64,000 nucleotides of DNA from Panulirus ornatus (GCF_036320965.1 NC_092269.1:28254843-28318842), one strand, 5' to 3'; positions 1 to 12,167 are shown, counted from the stretch's first letter. Numbers and translations: made by a program. Notes: generated by a model from the letters alone, not told the origin.

Positions 1-1606
1 GCTTTGAAGAATGTATGTGAGAAATACTTAGAAAAGCAAATGGATTTGTATGTAGCATTTATGGACCTGGAGAAGGCATATGATAGAGTTGATAGAGATG
101 CTCTGTGGAAGGTATTAAGAATATATGGTGTGGGAGGCAAGTTGTTAGAAGCAGTGAAAAGTTTTTATCGAGGATGTAAGGCATGTGTATGTGTAGGAAG
201 AGAGGAAAGTGATTGGTTCTCAGTGAATGTAGGTTTGCGGCAGGGGTGTGTGATGTCTCCATAGTTGTTTAATTTGTTTATGGATGGGGTTGTTAGGGAG
301 GTGAATGCAAGAGTTTTGGAAAGAGGGGCAAGTATGAAGTCTGTTGTGGATGAGAGTGCTTGGGAAGTGAGTCAGTTGTTGTTCGCTGATGATACAGCGC
401 TGGTGGCTGATTCATGTGAGAAACTGCAAAAGCTGGTGACTGAGTTTGGTAAAGTGTGTGAAAGAAGAAAGTTAAGAGTAAATGTGAATAAGACCAAGGT
501 TATTAGGTACAGTAGGGTTGAGGGTCATGTCAGTTGGGAGGTAAGTTTGAATGGAGAAAAACTGGAGGAAGTAAAGTGTTTTAGATATCTGGGAGTGGAT
601 GTGGCAGCGGATGGAACCATGGAAGCGGAAGTGAATCATAGGGTGGGGAGGGGGTGAAAACCCTGGGAGCCTTGAAGAATGTGTGGAAGTCTTGAACATT
701 ATCCCAGAAAGCAAAAATGGATATGTTTGAAGGAGTAGTGGTTCCAACAATGTTGTGTGGTTGCGAGGCGTGGGCTATGGATAGAGTTGTGCGCAGGAGG
801 GTGGATGTGCTGGAAATGAGATGTTTGAGGACAATGTGTGGTGTGAGGTGGTTTGATTCAGTAAGTAATGTAAGGGTAAGAGAGATGTGTGGAAATAAAA
901 AGAGCGTGGTTGAGAGAGCAGAAGAGGGTGTTTTGAAATGGTTTGGGCACATGGAGAGCATGAGTGAGGAAAGATTGACCAAGAGGATATATGTGTCGGA
1001 GGTGGAGGGAACGAGGAGAATGGGAGACCAAATTGGAGGTGGAAAGATGGAGTGAAAAAGATTTTGTGTGATCGGGGCCTGAACATACAGGAGGGTGAAA
1101 GGAGGGCAAGGAATAGAGTGAATTGGATTGATGTGGTATACCGGGGTTGACGTGCTGTCAGTGGATTGAATCAGGGCATGTGAAGCGTCTGGGGTAAACC
1201 ATGGAAAGTTGTGTGGGGCCTGGATGTGGAAAGGGAGCTGTGGGATCGGGCATTATTGCATGACAGCTAGAGACTGAGTGTGAACGAATGGGGCCTTTGT
1301 TGTCTTTTCCTAGTGCTACCTCGCACACATGAGGGGGGGAGGGGGATGGTATTCCATGTGTGTTGAGGTGGCGATGGGAATGAATAAAGGCAGACAGTGT
1401 GAATTGTGTGCATGGGTATATATGTATGTGTCTATGTGTGTATATATATGTGTACATTGAGATGTCTAGGTATGTATACATGCGTGTATGGACTTGTATG
1501 TATATACATTGTGTATTGGGGTGGGTTGGGCCATTTCTTTCGTCTGTTTCCTTGCGCTACCTCGCAGGTGCGGGAGACAGCGACAAAGCAAAATAGATAA
1601 ATACAT

Positions 1607-1610
<4 letters not shown>
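1..1610 (+). mobile_element. RTE-A copy 1: RT 3' half plus long 3' UTR, window-truncated
   Basis: The copy enters the window inside the reverse transcriptase and reads through RT motif A (FMDLEKAYDRVD), motif B (GLRQGC), motif C (FADD) and the C-terminal region to a stop near 1148. The ORF is broken by a TAG in place of Trp at 262-264 (after the MSP of motif B), a frameshift near 655, a TGA near 694 and a frameshift near 1019. The long form of the 3' UTR follows (about 1149-1600), ending in an A/T-rich tail that runs into a (TA)n tract. It meets copy 2 tail to tail. Non-functional. Confidence 0.9.

Positions 1611-1647
<37 letters not shown>
1611..1647. repeat. (TA)n microsatellite between two RTE-A tails
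   Basis: An uninterrupted TA dinucleotide run separates the 3' tail of a plus-strand RTE-A copy from the 3' tail of a minus-strand copy. Confidence 0.97.
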
Positions 1648-1650
<3 letters not shown>

Positions 1651-4600
1651 TTATTATAGTTTGTCGCTGTCTCCCGCGTTTGCGAGGTAACGCAAGGAAA
1701 CAGACGAAAGAAATGGCCTAACCCCCCCCATACACATGTATATACATACGTCCACACACGCAAATATACATACCTACACAGCTTTCCATGGTTTACCCCA
1801 GACGCTTCACATGCCTTGATTCAATCCACTGACAGCACGTCAACCCCGGTATACCACATCGCTCCAATTCACTCTATTCCTTGCCCTCCTTTCACCCTCC
1901 TGCATGTTCAGGCCCCGATCCCACAAAATCTTTTTCACTCCATCTTTCCACCTCCAATTTGGTCTCCCTCTTCTCCTCTTTCCCTCCACCTCCGACACAT
2001 ATATCCTCTTGGTCAATCTTTCCTCACTCATTCTCTCCATGTGCCCAAACCACTTCAAAACACCCTCTTCTGCTCTCTCAACCACGCTCTTTTTATTTCC
2101 ACACATCTCTCTTACCCTTACGTTACTCATTCGATCAAACCACCTCACACCACACATTGTCCTCAAACATCTCATTTCCAGCACATCCATCCTCCTGCGC
2201 ACAACTCTATCCATAGCCCACGCCTCGCAACCATACAACATTGTTGGAACAACTATTCCTTCAAACATACCCATTTTTGCTTTCCGAGATAATGTTCTCG
2301 ACTTCCACACATTCTTCAAGGCTCCCAGAATTTTCGCTACCTCCCCCACCCTATGATCCACTTCCGCTTCCATGGTTCCATCCGCTGCCAGATCCACTCC
2401 CAGATATCTAAAACACTTCACTTCCTCCAGTTTTTCTCCATTCAAACTCACCTCCCAATTGACATGACCCTCAACCCTACTGTACCTAATAACCTTGCTC
2501 TTATTAACATTTACTCTTAACTTTCTTCTTCCACACACTTTACCAAACTCAGTCACCAGCTTCTGCAGTTTCTCACATGAATCAGCCACCAGCGCTGTAT
2601 CATCAGCGAACAACAACTGACTCACTTCCCAAGCTCTCTCATCCCCAACAGACTTCATACTTGCCCCTCTTTCCAAAACTCTTGCATTTACCACCCTAAC
2701 AACCCCATCCATAAACAAATTAAACAACCATGGAGACATCACACACCCCTGCCGCAAACCTACATTCACTGAGAACCAATCACTTTCCTCTCTTCCTACA
2801 CGTACACATGCCTTACATCCTCGATAAAAACTTTTCACTGCTTCTGACAACTTTCCTCCCACACCATATATTCTTAATACCTTCCACAGAGCATCTCTAT
2901 CAACTCTATCATATGCCTTCTCCAGATCCATAAAAGCTACATACAAATCCATTTGCTTTTCTAAGTATTTCTCACATACATTCTTCAAAGCAAACACCTG
3001 ATCCACACATCCTCTACCACTTCTGAAACCACACTGCTCTTCCCCAATCTGATGCTCCGTACATGCCTTCACCCTCTCAATCAATACCCTCCCATATAAT
3101 TTACCAGGAATACTCAACAAACTTATACCTCTGTAATTTGAGCACTCACTCTTATCCCCTTTGCCTTTGTGCAATGGCACTATGCACGCATTCCGCCAAT
3201 CCTCAGGCACCTCACCATGAGTCATACATACATTAAATAACCTTACCAACCAGTCAACAATACAGTCACCCCCTTTTTTAATAAATTCCACTGCAATACC
3301 ATCCAAACCTGCTGCCTTGCCGGCTTTCATCTTCCGCAAAGCTTTCACTACCTCTTCTCTGTTTACCAAATCATTTTCCCTAACCCTCTCACTTTGCACA
3401 CCACCTCGACCAAAACACCCTATATCTGCCACTCTATCATCAAACACATTCAACAAACCTTCAAAATACTCCCTCCATCTCCTTCTCACATCACCACTAC
3501 TTGTTATCACCTCCCCATTTGCGCCCTTCACTGAAGTTCCCATTTGCTCCCTTGTCTTACGCACTTTATTTACCTCCTTCCAGAACATCTTTTTATTCTC
3601 CCTAAAATTTAATGATACTCTCTCACCCCAACTCTCATTTGTCCTTTTTTTCACCTCTTGCACCTTTCTCTTGACCTCCTGTCTCTTTCTTTTATACATC
3701 TTCCACTCAATTGCATTTTTCCCTGCAAAAATCGTCCAAATGCCTCTCTCTTCTCTTTCACTAATACTCTTACTTCTTCATCCCACCACTCACTACCCTT
3801 TCTAATCAACCCACCTCCCACTCTTCTCATGCCACAAGCATCTTTTGCGCAATCCATCACTGATTCCCTAAATACATCCCATTCCTCCCCCACTCCCCTT
3901 ACTTCCATTGTTCTCACCTTCTTCCATTCTGTACTCAGTCTCTCCTGGTACTTCCTCACACAGGTCTCCTTCCCAAGCTCACTTACTCTCACCACCCTCT
4001 TCACCCCAACATTCACTCTTCTTTTCTGAAAACCCATACAAATCTTCACCTTATCCTCCACAAGATAATGATCAGACATCCCTCCAGTTGCACCTCTCAG
4101 CACATTAACATCCAAAAGTCTCTCTCTCGCCCGCCTGTCAATTAACACGTAATCCAATAACGCTCTCTGGCCATCTCTCCTACTTACATAAGTATACTTA
4201 TGTGTATCTCGCTTTTTAAACCAGGTATTCCCAATCATCAGTCCTTTTTCAGCACATAAATCTACAAGCTCTTCACCATTTCCATTTACAACACTGAACA
4301 CCCCATGTATACCAATTATTCCCTCAACTGCCACATTACTCACCTTTGCATTCAAATCGCCCATCACTATAACCCGGTCTCGTGCATCAAAACCACTAAC
4401 ACACTCATTCAGCTGCTCCTAAAACACTTGCCTCTCATGATCTTTCTTCTCATGCCCAGGTGCATATGCACCAATAATCACCCACCTCTCTCCATCAACT
4501 TTCAGTTTTACCCATATTAATCGAGAATTTACTTTCTTACATTCTATCACATACTCCCACAACTCCTGTTTCAGGAGTATTGCTACTCCTTCCCTTGCTC

Positions 4601-4956
4601 TTGTCCTCTCACTAACCCCTGACTTTACTCCCCAGACATTCCCAAACCACTCTTCCCCTTTACCCTTGAGCTTTGTTTCACTCAGAGCCAAAACATCCAG
4701 GTTCCTTTCCTCAAACATACTACCTATCTCTCCTTTTTTCACATCTTGGTTACATCCACACACATTTAGGCACCCCACTCTGAGCCTTCGAGGAGGATGA
4801 GCACTCCCCACGTGACTCCTTCTTCTGTTTCCCATTTTAGAAAGTTAATACAAGGAGGGGAGGATTTCTGGCTCCCCGCTCCCGTCCCCTCTAGTCGCTT
4901 TCTACGACACGCGAGGAATACGTGGGAAGTATTCTTTCACCCCTATCCCCAGGGAT
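1651..4956 (-). mobile_element. RTE-A copy 2: near full-length, short-3'UTR subfamily
   Basis: This is the best full-length copy in the window, about 3.3 kb. On the minus strand the 5' UTR (about 4956-4836) is followed by an ATG at 4833-4835 and an ORF of about 1000 codons ending near 1840. The APE-type endonuclease shows SETKL, GDLNAKV and SDHYLV. The reverse transcriptase shows NYRGISLL, DLEKAYDRVD, GLRQGCVMSP and FADDTALVA. The C-terminal region carries YGCEAWAMD, KWFGHMERM and GRPNWRWKDGVKKIL. Two lesions are evident: a TAG replacing Trp at 4419-4421 (after RQVF) and a 1-nt loss in an A-run (T5 on the plus strand, 3716-3720) that splits the ORF between endonuclease and RT. The domain order and length fit RTE-type LINEs; the clade is inferred by eye. 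The short 3' UTR ends near 1651. Confidence 0.93.
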
Positions 4957-4997
4957 AATATACATATATATATACATATACACATACACACACAATG
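4957..4997. repeat. TA/TACA-rich microsatellite
   Basis: Alternating TA/CA tract directly abutting the 5' terminus (plus strand ...CCCCAGGGATA) of RTE-A copy 2 and the truncated 5' edge of copy 3. Confidence 0.9.
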
Positions 4998-5836
4998 TTA
5001 TTAGGTACAGTAGGGTTGAGGGTCAAGTCAATTGGGAGGTGAGTTTGAATGGAGAAAAACTGGAGGAAGTGAAGTGTTTTAGATATCTGGGAGTGGATCT
5101 GTCAGCGGATGGAACCATGGAAGCGGAAGTGGATCATAGGGTGGGGGAGGGGGCGAAAATTCTGGGGGCCTTGAAGAATGTGTGGAAGTCAAGAACATTA
5201 TCTCGGAAAGCAAAAATGGGTATGTTTGAAGGAATAGTGGTTCCAACAATGTTGTATGGTTGCGAGGCATGGGCTATGGATAGAGTTGTGCGCAGGAGGA
5301 TGGATGTGCTGGAAATGAGATGTTTGAGGACAATGTGTGGTGTGAGGTGGTTTGATCGAGTGAGTAACGTAAGGGTAAGAGAGATGTGTGGAAATAAAAA
5401 GAGCGTGGTTGAGAGAGCAGAAGAGGGTGTTTTGAAGTGGTTTGGGCACATGGAGAGAATGAGTGAGGAAAGATTGACCAAGAGGATATATGTGTCGGAG
5501 GTGGAGGGAACGAGGAGAAGAGGGAGACCAAATTGGAGGTGGAAAGATGGAGTGAAAAAGATTTTGTGTGATCGGGGCCTGAACATGCAGGAGGGTGAAA
5601 GGAGGGCAAGGAATAGAGTGAATTGGAGCGATGTGGTATACCGGGGTTGACGTGCTGTCAGTGGATTGAATCAAGGCATGTGAAGCGTCTGGGGTAAACC
5701 ATGGAAAGCTGTGTAGGTATGTATATTTGCGTGTGTGGACGTATGTATATACATGTGTATGGGGGGGGGTTGGGCCATTTCTTTCGTCTGTTTCCTTGCG
5801 CTACCTCGCAAACGCGGGAGACAGCGACAAAGTATA

Positions 5837-5844
<8 letters not shown>
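4998..5844 (+). mobile_element. RTE-A copy 3: 5'-truncated, short 3' UTR
   Basis: The copy begins inside the RT (KVIRYSR) and stays open to the stop at 5648-5650 with no internal lesion. It has the short-subfamily residues VDHRVGEG, RRRGRPNW and NWSDVVYRG. The short 3' UTR runs to the CAGCGACAAAG end and into a TA tract. 5' truncation with an intact 3' end is the usual product of target-primed reverse transcription. Confidence 0.9.

Positions 5845-5898
<54 letters not shown>
5845..5898. repeat. (TA)n microsatellite at RTE-A tail
   Basis: TA run continuing from the tail of copy 3 and ending exactly where the GGGGATA 5' terminus of copy 4 begins. Confidence 0.95.
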
Positions 5899-5901
<3 letters not shown>

Positions 5902-8138
5902 GATAAAGAATACTTCCTACGCTTTCCTCACGTGTCGTAGAAGGCGACTAAAGGGGATGGGAGTGGGGGGGCCAGAAACCCTCCCCTCCTTGTATTTTAA
6001 CTTTCTAAAAGGGGAAACAGAAGAAGGAGTCACGCGGGAAGTGCTCATCCTCCTCGAAGGCTCAGATTGGGGTGTCTAAAGTGTGTGTGGATGTAACCAA
6101 GATGAGAAAAAGGAGAGATAGGTAGTATGTTTGAGGAAAGGAACCTGGATGTTTTGGCTCTGAGTGAAATGAAGCTCAAGGGTAAAGGGGAAGAGTAATT
6201 TGGGAATGTCTTGGGAGTAAAGACAGGGGTTAGTGAGAAGACAAGAGCAAGGGAAGGAGTAGCACTACTCCTGAAACAGGAGTTGTGGGAGTATGTGACA
6301 GAGTGTAAGAAAGTAAATTCTAGATTGATATAGGTAAAACTGAAAGTTGATGGAGAGAGATGGGTGATTATTGGTGCATATGCACTTAGGCAACAGCAAG
6401 TGTTTTGGGAGCAGCTGAGTGAGTGTGTTAGTGGTTTTGATGCAGCAGACCGGGTTATAGTGATAGGTGATTTGAATGCAAAGGTGAGTAATGTGGCAGT
6501 TGAGGAAATAATTGGTATACATGGGGTGTTCAGTGTTGTAAATGGAAATGGTGAAGAGCTTGTAGAGTTATGTTCTGAAAAAGGACTGGTGATTGGGAAT
6601 ACCTGCTTTGAAAAGCGAGATATACATAAGTATACATATGTAAGTCGGAGAGATGGCCAGAGAGCATTATTGGATTACATGTTAATTGATAGACACGCGA
6701 AAGAGAGACTTTTGGATGTTAATGTGCTGAGAGGTGCAACTGGAGGGATGTCTGATCATTATCTAGTGGAGGCGAAGGTGGAGATTTGTATGGGTTTTCA
6801 GAAAAGAAGAGAGAATGTTGGGATGAAGAGCGTGGTGAGAGTAAGTGAGCTTGGGAAGGAGACTTGTGTGAGGAAGTACCAGGAGAGACTGAGTACAGAA
6901 TGGAAAAAGGTGAGAACAAAGGAGGTAAGGGGAGTGGGGGAGGAATGGGATGTATTTAGGGAAGCAGTGATGGCTTGTGCAAAAGATGCTTGTAGCATGA
7001 GAAGAGTGGGAGGTGGGTTGATTAGAAAGGGTAGTGAGTGGTGGGATGAAGAAATATGATTATTAGTGAAAGAGAAGAGAGAAGCATTTGGATGATTTTT
7101 GCAGGAAAAAAATGCAAATGAGTGGGAGATGTATAAAAGAAAGAAGACAGGAGGTCAAGAGAAAGGTGTAAGAGGTGAAATAGAGGGCAAATGAGAGTTG
7201 GGGTGAGAGAGTATCATTAAATTTTAGGGAGAATAAAAAGATATTTTGGAAGGAAGTAAATAAAGTGCGTAAGACAAGGGAGCAAATGGGAACTTCATTG
7301 AAGGGGGCTAATGGGGAGGTGATAACAAGTAGTGGTGATGTGAGAAGGAGTTGGAGTGAGTATTTTGAAGGTTTGTTGCATGTGTTTGATAATAGAGTGG
7401 CAGATATAGGATGTTTTGGTCGAGGTGGTGTGCAAAGTGAGAGGGTTAGCGAAAATGATTTGGTAAACAGAGAAGAGGTAGTAAAAGCTTTGCGGAAGAT
7501 GAAAGCCGGCAAGGCAGCAGGTTTGGTTGGTATTGCAGTGGAATTTATTACAAAAGGGGGTAACTGTATTGTTGACTGGTTGTGCGCAGGAGGATGGATG
7601 TGCTGGAAATGAGATGTTTGAGGACAATGTGTGGTGTGAGGTGGTTTGATCGAGTGAGTAACGTAAGGGTAAGAGAGATGTGTGGAAATAAAAAGAGCGT
7701 GGTTGAGAGAGCAGAAGAGGGTGTTTTGAAGTGGTTTGGGCACATGGAGAGGATGAGTGAGGAAAGATTGACCAAGAGGATATATGTGTCGGAGGTGGAG
7801 GGAACAAGAAGAGGGAGACCAAATTGGAGGTGGAAAGATGGAGTGAAAAAGATTTTGTGTGATCGGGGCCTGAACATGCAGGAGGGTGAAAGGAGGGCAA
7901 GGAATAGAGTGAATTGGAGCGATGTGGTATACTGGGGTTGACGTGCTGTCAGTGGATTGAATCAAGGCATGTGAAGCGTCTGGGGTAAGCCGTGGAAAGC
8001 TGTGTAGGTATGTATATTTGCGTGTGTGGACGTATGTATATACATGTGTATGGGGGGGGTTGGGCCATTTCTTTCGTCTGTTTCCTTGCGCTACCTCGCA
8101 AACGTGGGAGACAGCGACAAAGTATGATAAAATAAAAT
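5897..8138 (+). mobile_element. RTE-A copy 4: 5'-complete with about 1 kb internal deletion
   Basis: The 5' UTR starts at 5897 with the GGGGATA end and runs to about 6090. The endonuclease is readable with stops at Trp positions near 6196-6198 and 6332-6334, then open from 6364 to 7059 (GDLNAKV, SDHYLV). A further stop lies in the linker, and the RT start is open from 7265. At about 7580 the RT jumps from VDWL straight to the RRRMDVLEM region, a deletion of about 1.04 kb compared with copy 10, with GTTG shared at both edges. The C-terminus has one fewer Arg codon than its relatives (RRGRP). A short 3' UTR follows from about 7942. Confidence 0.9.
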
Positions 8139-9989
8139 AATGATTCATGGTGAGGTGCCTGAGGATTGGCAGAATGCTTGCATAGTGCCATTGTACAAAG
8201 GCAAAGGGGATAAGAGTGAGTGCTCAAATTACAGAGGTATAAGTTTGTTGAGTTTTCCTGGTAAATTATATGGGAGGGTATTGATTGAGAGGGTGAAGGC
8301 ATGTACAGAGCATCAGATTGGGGAAGGAAAAGCAGTGTGGTTTCAGAAGTGGTAGAGGATGTGTGGATCAGGTGTTTGCTTTGAAGAGTGCATGTGAGAA
8401 ATACTTAGAAAAGCAAATGGATTTGTATGTAGCATTTATGGATCTGGAGAAGGCATATGATAGAGTTGATAGAGATGCTCTGTGGAAGGTATTAAGAATA
8501 TATGGTGTGGGAGGCAAGTTGTTAGAAGCAGTGAAAAGTGTTTATCGAGGATGTAAGGCATGTGTACGTGTAGGAAGAGAGGAAAGTGATTGGTTCTCAG
8601 TGAATGTAGGTTTGTGGCAGGGGTGTGTGATGTCTCCATGGTTGTTTAATTTGCTTTTGGATCGGGTTGTTAGGGAGGTGAATGCAAGAGTTTTGGAAAG
8701 AGGAGCAAGTATGCAGTCTGTTGTGGATGAGAGCGCATGGGAAGTGAGTCAGGTGTTGTTTGCTGATGATACAGCGCTGGTGGCTGATTCATGTGAGAAA
8801 CTGCAGAAGCTGGTGACTGAGTTTGGTAAAGTGTGTGAAAGAAGAAAGTTAAGAGTAAATGTGAATAAAAGCAAGGTTATTAGGTACAGTAGGGTTGAGG
8901 GTCAAGTCAATTGGAAGGTAAGTTTGAATGGAGAAAAACTGGAGGAAGTGAAGTGTTTTAGATATCTGGGACTGGATCTGGCAGCGGTTGGAACCATGGA
9001 AGCGGAAGTGAATCATAGGGTGGGGGAGGGGGCCGAAAATTCTGGGAGCCTTGAAGAATGTTTGGAAGTCGTGAACATTATCTCGGAAAGCAAAAATGGG
9101 TATGTTTGAAGGAATAGTGGTTCCAACAATGTTGTATGGTTGCGAGGCGTGGGCTATGGATAGAGTTGTGCGCAGGAGGGTGGATGTGCTGGAAATGAGA
9201 TGTTTGAGGACAATATGTGGTGTGAGGTGGTTTGATTGAGTAAGTAATGTAAGGGTAAGAGAGATGTGTGGAAATAAAAAGAGTATGGTTGAGAGAGCAG
9301 AAGAGGGTGTTTTGAAATGGTTTGGTCACATGGAGAGAACGAATGAGGAAAGATTGACCAAGAGGATATATTTGTCGGAGGTGGAGGGAACGAGGAGAAG
9401 TGGGAGACCAAATTGGAGGTGGAAAGATGGAGTGAAAAAGATTTTGAGTGATCGGGGCTTGAACATGCAGGAGGATGAAAGGCGTGCAAGGAATAGAGTG
9501 AATTGGAACGATGTGGTATACTGGGGTCGACATGCTGTCAAGGGAATGAACCAGGGCATGTGAAGCGTCTGGGGTAAACCATGGAAAGTTCTGTGGGTCC
9601 TGGATGTGGAAAGGGAGATGTGGTTTCAGTGCATTATTACATGACAGCTAGAGACTGAGTGTGAGCGAATGGGACCTTTGTTGTCTTTTCCTAGCGCTAC
9701 CTCACACACCTGAGGGGGAAGTGTGTTGTTATTCCATGTGTGGCGAGGTGGCGATGGGAATAAATAAAGGCAGACTATGAATTATGTACATGTGTATATA
9801 TGTATATGTCTGTGTGTGTATATATATGTGTACATTGATATGTATAGGTATATATATTTGCGTGTGTGGACGTGTATGTATATACATGTGTATGTGGGTG
9901 GGTTGGGCCATTCTTTCGTCTGTTTCCTTGCGCTACCTCGCTAACGCAGGAGACAGCGACAAAGCAAAATGAATAAATAAAATAAATGA

Positions 9990-9993
<4 letters not shown>
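8139..9993 (+). mobile_element. RTE-A copy 5: RT half, long 3' UTR, extended C-terminus
   Basis: The copy is 5'-truncated and starts in the RT at MIHGEVPEDW. It shows DLEKAYDRVD, motif B (GLWQGC) and FADD. Breaks are a +4 insertion near 8331, a frameshift near 9030 and a TGA near 9237 in place of Arg. The end reads through the usual stop to a 12-residue extension ending NQGM (9560-9562 stop), because the usual TGA is CGA here. The long 3' UTR ends in an AAATA-rich tail before a TA tract. Confidence 0.9.
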
Positions 9994-10054
<61 letters not shown>

Positions 10055-10062
10055 TTTTTTTT
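9994..10062. repeat. (TA)n plus poly(T) between convergent RTE-A tails
   Basis: A TA run (9994-10037) is followed by about 25 T residues. The T-run reads as the poly(A) tail of the minus-strand copy 6, and the TA run continues from the tail of plus-strand copy 5. Confidence 0.93.
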
Positions 10063-11503
10063 ATACTTTGTCGCTGTCTCCCGCGTTTGCGAGGTAGCGC
10101 AAGGAAACAGACGAAAGAAATGGCCCAACCCCCCCCCGCCCATACACATGTACATACACACGTCCACACACGCAAATATACATACCTACACAGCTTTCCA
10201 TGGTTTACCCCAGACGCTTCACATGCCTTGATTCACTCCACTGACAGCACGTCAACCCCTGTATACCACATCGCTCCAATTCACTCTATTCCTTGCCCTC
10301 CTTTCACCCTCCTGCATGTTCAGGCCCCGATCACACAAAATCTTTTTCACTCCATCTTTCCACCTCCAATTTGGTCTCCCTCTTCTCCTCGTTCCCTCCA
10401 CCTCCGACACATATATCCTCTTGGTCAATCTTTCCTCACTCATTCTCTCCATGTGCCCAAACCATTTCAAAACACCCTCTTCTGCTCTCTCAACCACGCT
10501 CTTTTTATTTCCACACATCTCTCTTACCCTTACGTTACTTACTCGATCAAACCACCTCACACCACACATTGTCCTCAAACATCTCATTTCCAGCACATCC
10601 ATCCTCCTGCGCACAACTCTATCCATAGCCCACGCCTCGCAACCATACAACATTGTTGGAACCACTATTCCTTCAAACATACCCATTTTTGCTTTCCGAG
10701 ATAATGTTCTCGACTTCCACACATTCTTCAAGGCTCCCAAAATTTTCGCCCCCTCCCCCACCCTATGATCCACTTCCGCTTCCATGGTTCCATCCGCTGA
10801 CAGATCCACTCCCAGATATCTAAAACACTTCACTTCCTCCAGTTTTTCTCCATTCAAACTCACCTCCCAATTGACTTGACCCTCAACCCTACTGTACCTA
10901 ATAACCTTGCTCTTATTCACATTTACTCTTAACTTTCTTCTTCCACACACTTTACCAAACTCAGTCACCAGCTTCTGCAGTTTCTCACATGAATCAGCCA
11001 CCAGCGCTGTATCATCAGCGAACAACAACTGACTCACTTCCCAAGCTCCCTCATCCCCAACAGACTTCATACTTGCCCCTCTTTCCAGGACTCTTGCATT
11101 TACCTCCCTAACAACCCCATCCATAAACAAATTAAACAACCATGGAGACATCACACACCCCTGCCGCAAACCTACATTCACTGAGAACCAATCACTTTCC
11201 TCTCTTCCTACACGTACACATGCCTTACATCCTCGATAAAAACTTTTCACTGCTTCTAACAACTTGCCTCCCACACCATATATTCTTAATACCTTCCACA
11301 GAGCATCTCTATCAACTCTATCATATGCCTTCTCCAGATCCATAAATGCTACATACAAATCCATTTGCTTTTCTAAGTATTTCTCACATACATTCTTCAA
11401 AGCAAACACCTGATCCACACATCCTCTACCACTTCTGAAACCGCACTGCTCTTCCCCAATCTGATGCTCTGTACATGCCTTCACCCTCTCAATCAATACC
11501 CTC

Positions 11504-11505
<2 letters not shown>
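10063..11505 (-). mobile_element. RTE-A copy 6: 5'-truncated, uninterrupted RT
   Basis: On the minus strand the copy begins at [10 protein letters not shown], directly against a TA tract, and is open without a lesion to the stop near 10252 (RT motifs A, B and C and the full C-terminal region). It has short-subfamily residues (VDHRVGEG, RRRGRPNW, NWSDVVYRG) and a short 3' UTR. The endonuclease is missing, so it cannot be autonomous. The frame also stays open into the TA tract, giving a predicted Ile-Tyr repeat; I treat that as an artefact. Confidence 0.92.

Positions 11506-11577
<72 letters not shown>
11506..11577. repeat. (TA)n microsatellite
   Basis: About 72 bp of TA at the truncated 5' edge of copy 6, separating it from a foldback repeat. 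Confidence 0.97.
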
Positions 11578-11579
<2 letters not shown>

Positions 11580-11945
11580 ACATATGTACAGATACATACA
11601 TATTTATACACAGACATATACATATATACACATGTACATATTCATACTTGCATGCCTTCAATCCATTCCCAACGCCACCCTACCCCACAGGAAACAGCAT
11701 CGCTGTCCCTTGCTTCATTGGGGTTGTGCCAGAAAAACATGCGTGGCGGGATGGCGACGGGATTGGATGAAGGCAGCAAGTATGAATGTGTACATGTGTA
11801 TTTGTGTATGTATATGTATACGTTGAAATGTGTAAGTGCCTGTGTGGTCATTTGTGTATATACATGTGTATGTGAGTGGGTTGGCCATTTTTTTCATCCG
11901 TTTCCTTGTGCTACCTTGCTAATGTGGGAGATGGCAATTTAAGTA
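11578..11945. repeat. Foldback repeat resembling inverted RTE-A 3' UTR arms
   Basis: The left arm (about 11581-11690) is the reverse complement, with mismatches, of the right arm (about 11750-11870). The arms share landmarks such as GCAAGTATGAAT and TGTACATGTGTAT. The loop between them contains CATTGGGGTTGTGCCAGAAAAAC. The right arm continues as a diverged RTE-A-type 3' UTR (GTTTCCTTG, GCTACC). A second copy lies at 12500-12910. Confidence 0.75.
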
Positions 11946-12160
11946 TAATACAAAAGACAATGATAAGATTTTTTTCTTATACATATTTGCTATTTCTCTC
12001 ATCAGCGAGGTTGCGTTAAGAATAGAGGACTGAGCTTTAGAGGGAATATCCTCACTTGGCCCCCTTCTCTGTTCCTCTTTTGAAACATTTATAAACGGAG
12101 GAGAGGATTTTCAGCGAGATGGCTCCATGAAACAGATGAAGAATGACCAATTCACTCATA
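11946..12160 (-). repeat. Non-autonomous repeat module (GAGGACTGAGC type), partial
   Basis: Contains the module seen again at 12945-13156: ATACATATT, AGCGAGGTTGCG, AGAATAGAGGACTGAGC and ATCCTCACTTGGCCCCC. It diverges after the AGGAGAGGATTTTC stretch and lacks the CCCCAGGGATA end of the other copy. Confidence 0.65.
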
Positions 12161-12167
12161 TACGCTC

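Noticed and set aside
1840..2356. Long, recurrent antisense frames (for example those opening MFRPRSHKIFF, MPSFHPP or METSHTPA) on the strand opposite every RTE-A copy
   Set aside because: They mirror the RTE-A coding strand, recur with each copy and follow its codon bias. No independent start context or domain is seen.
9729..10231. His/Thr/Tyr-rich small frames in the CA/TG-rich LINE 3' UTRs
   Set aside because: They are low-complexity translations of (CACA/TATA)-rich UTR and appear in every tail on both strands.
11506..11661. Ile-Tyr repeat protein fused to the copy 6 RT
   Set aside because: It is the translation of a TA microsatellite that happens to be in frame. TA tracts elsewhere give the same result.
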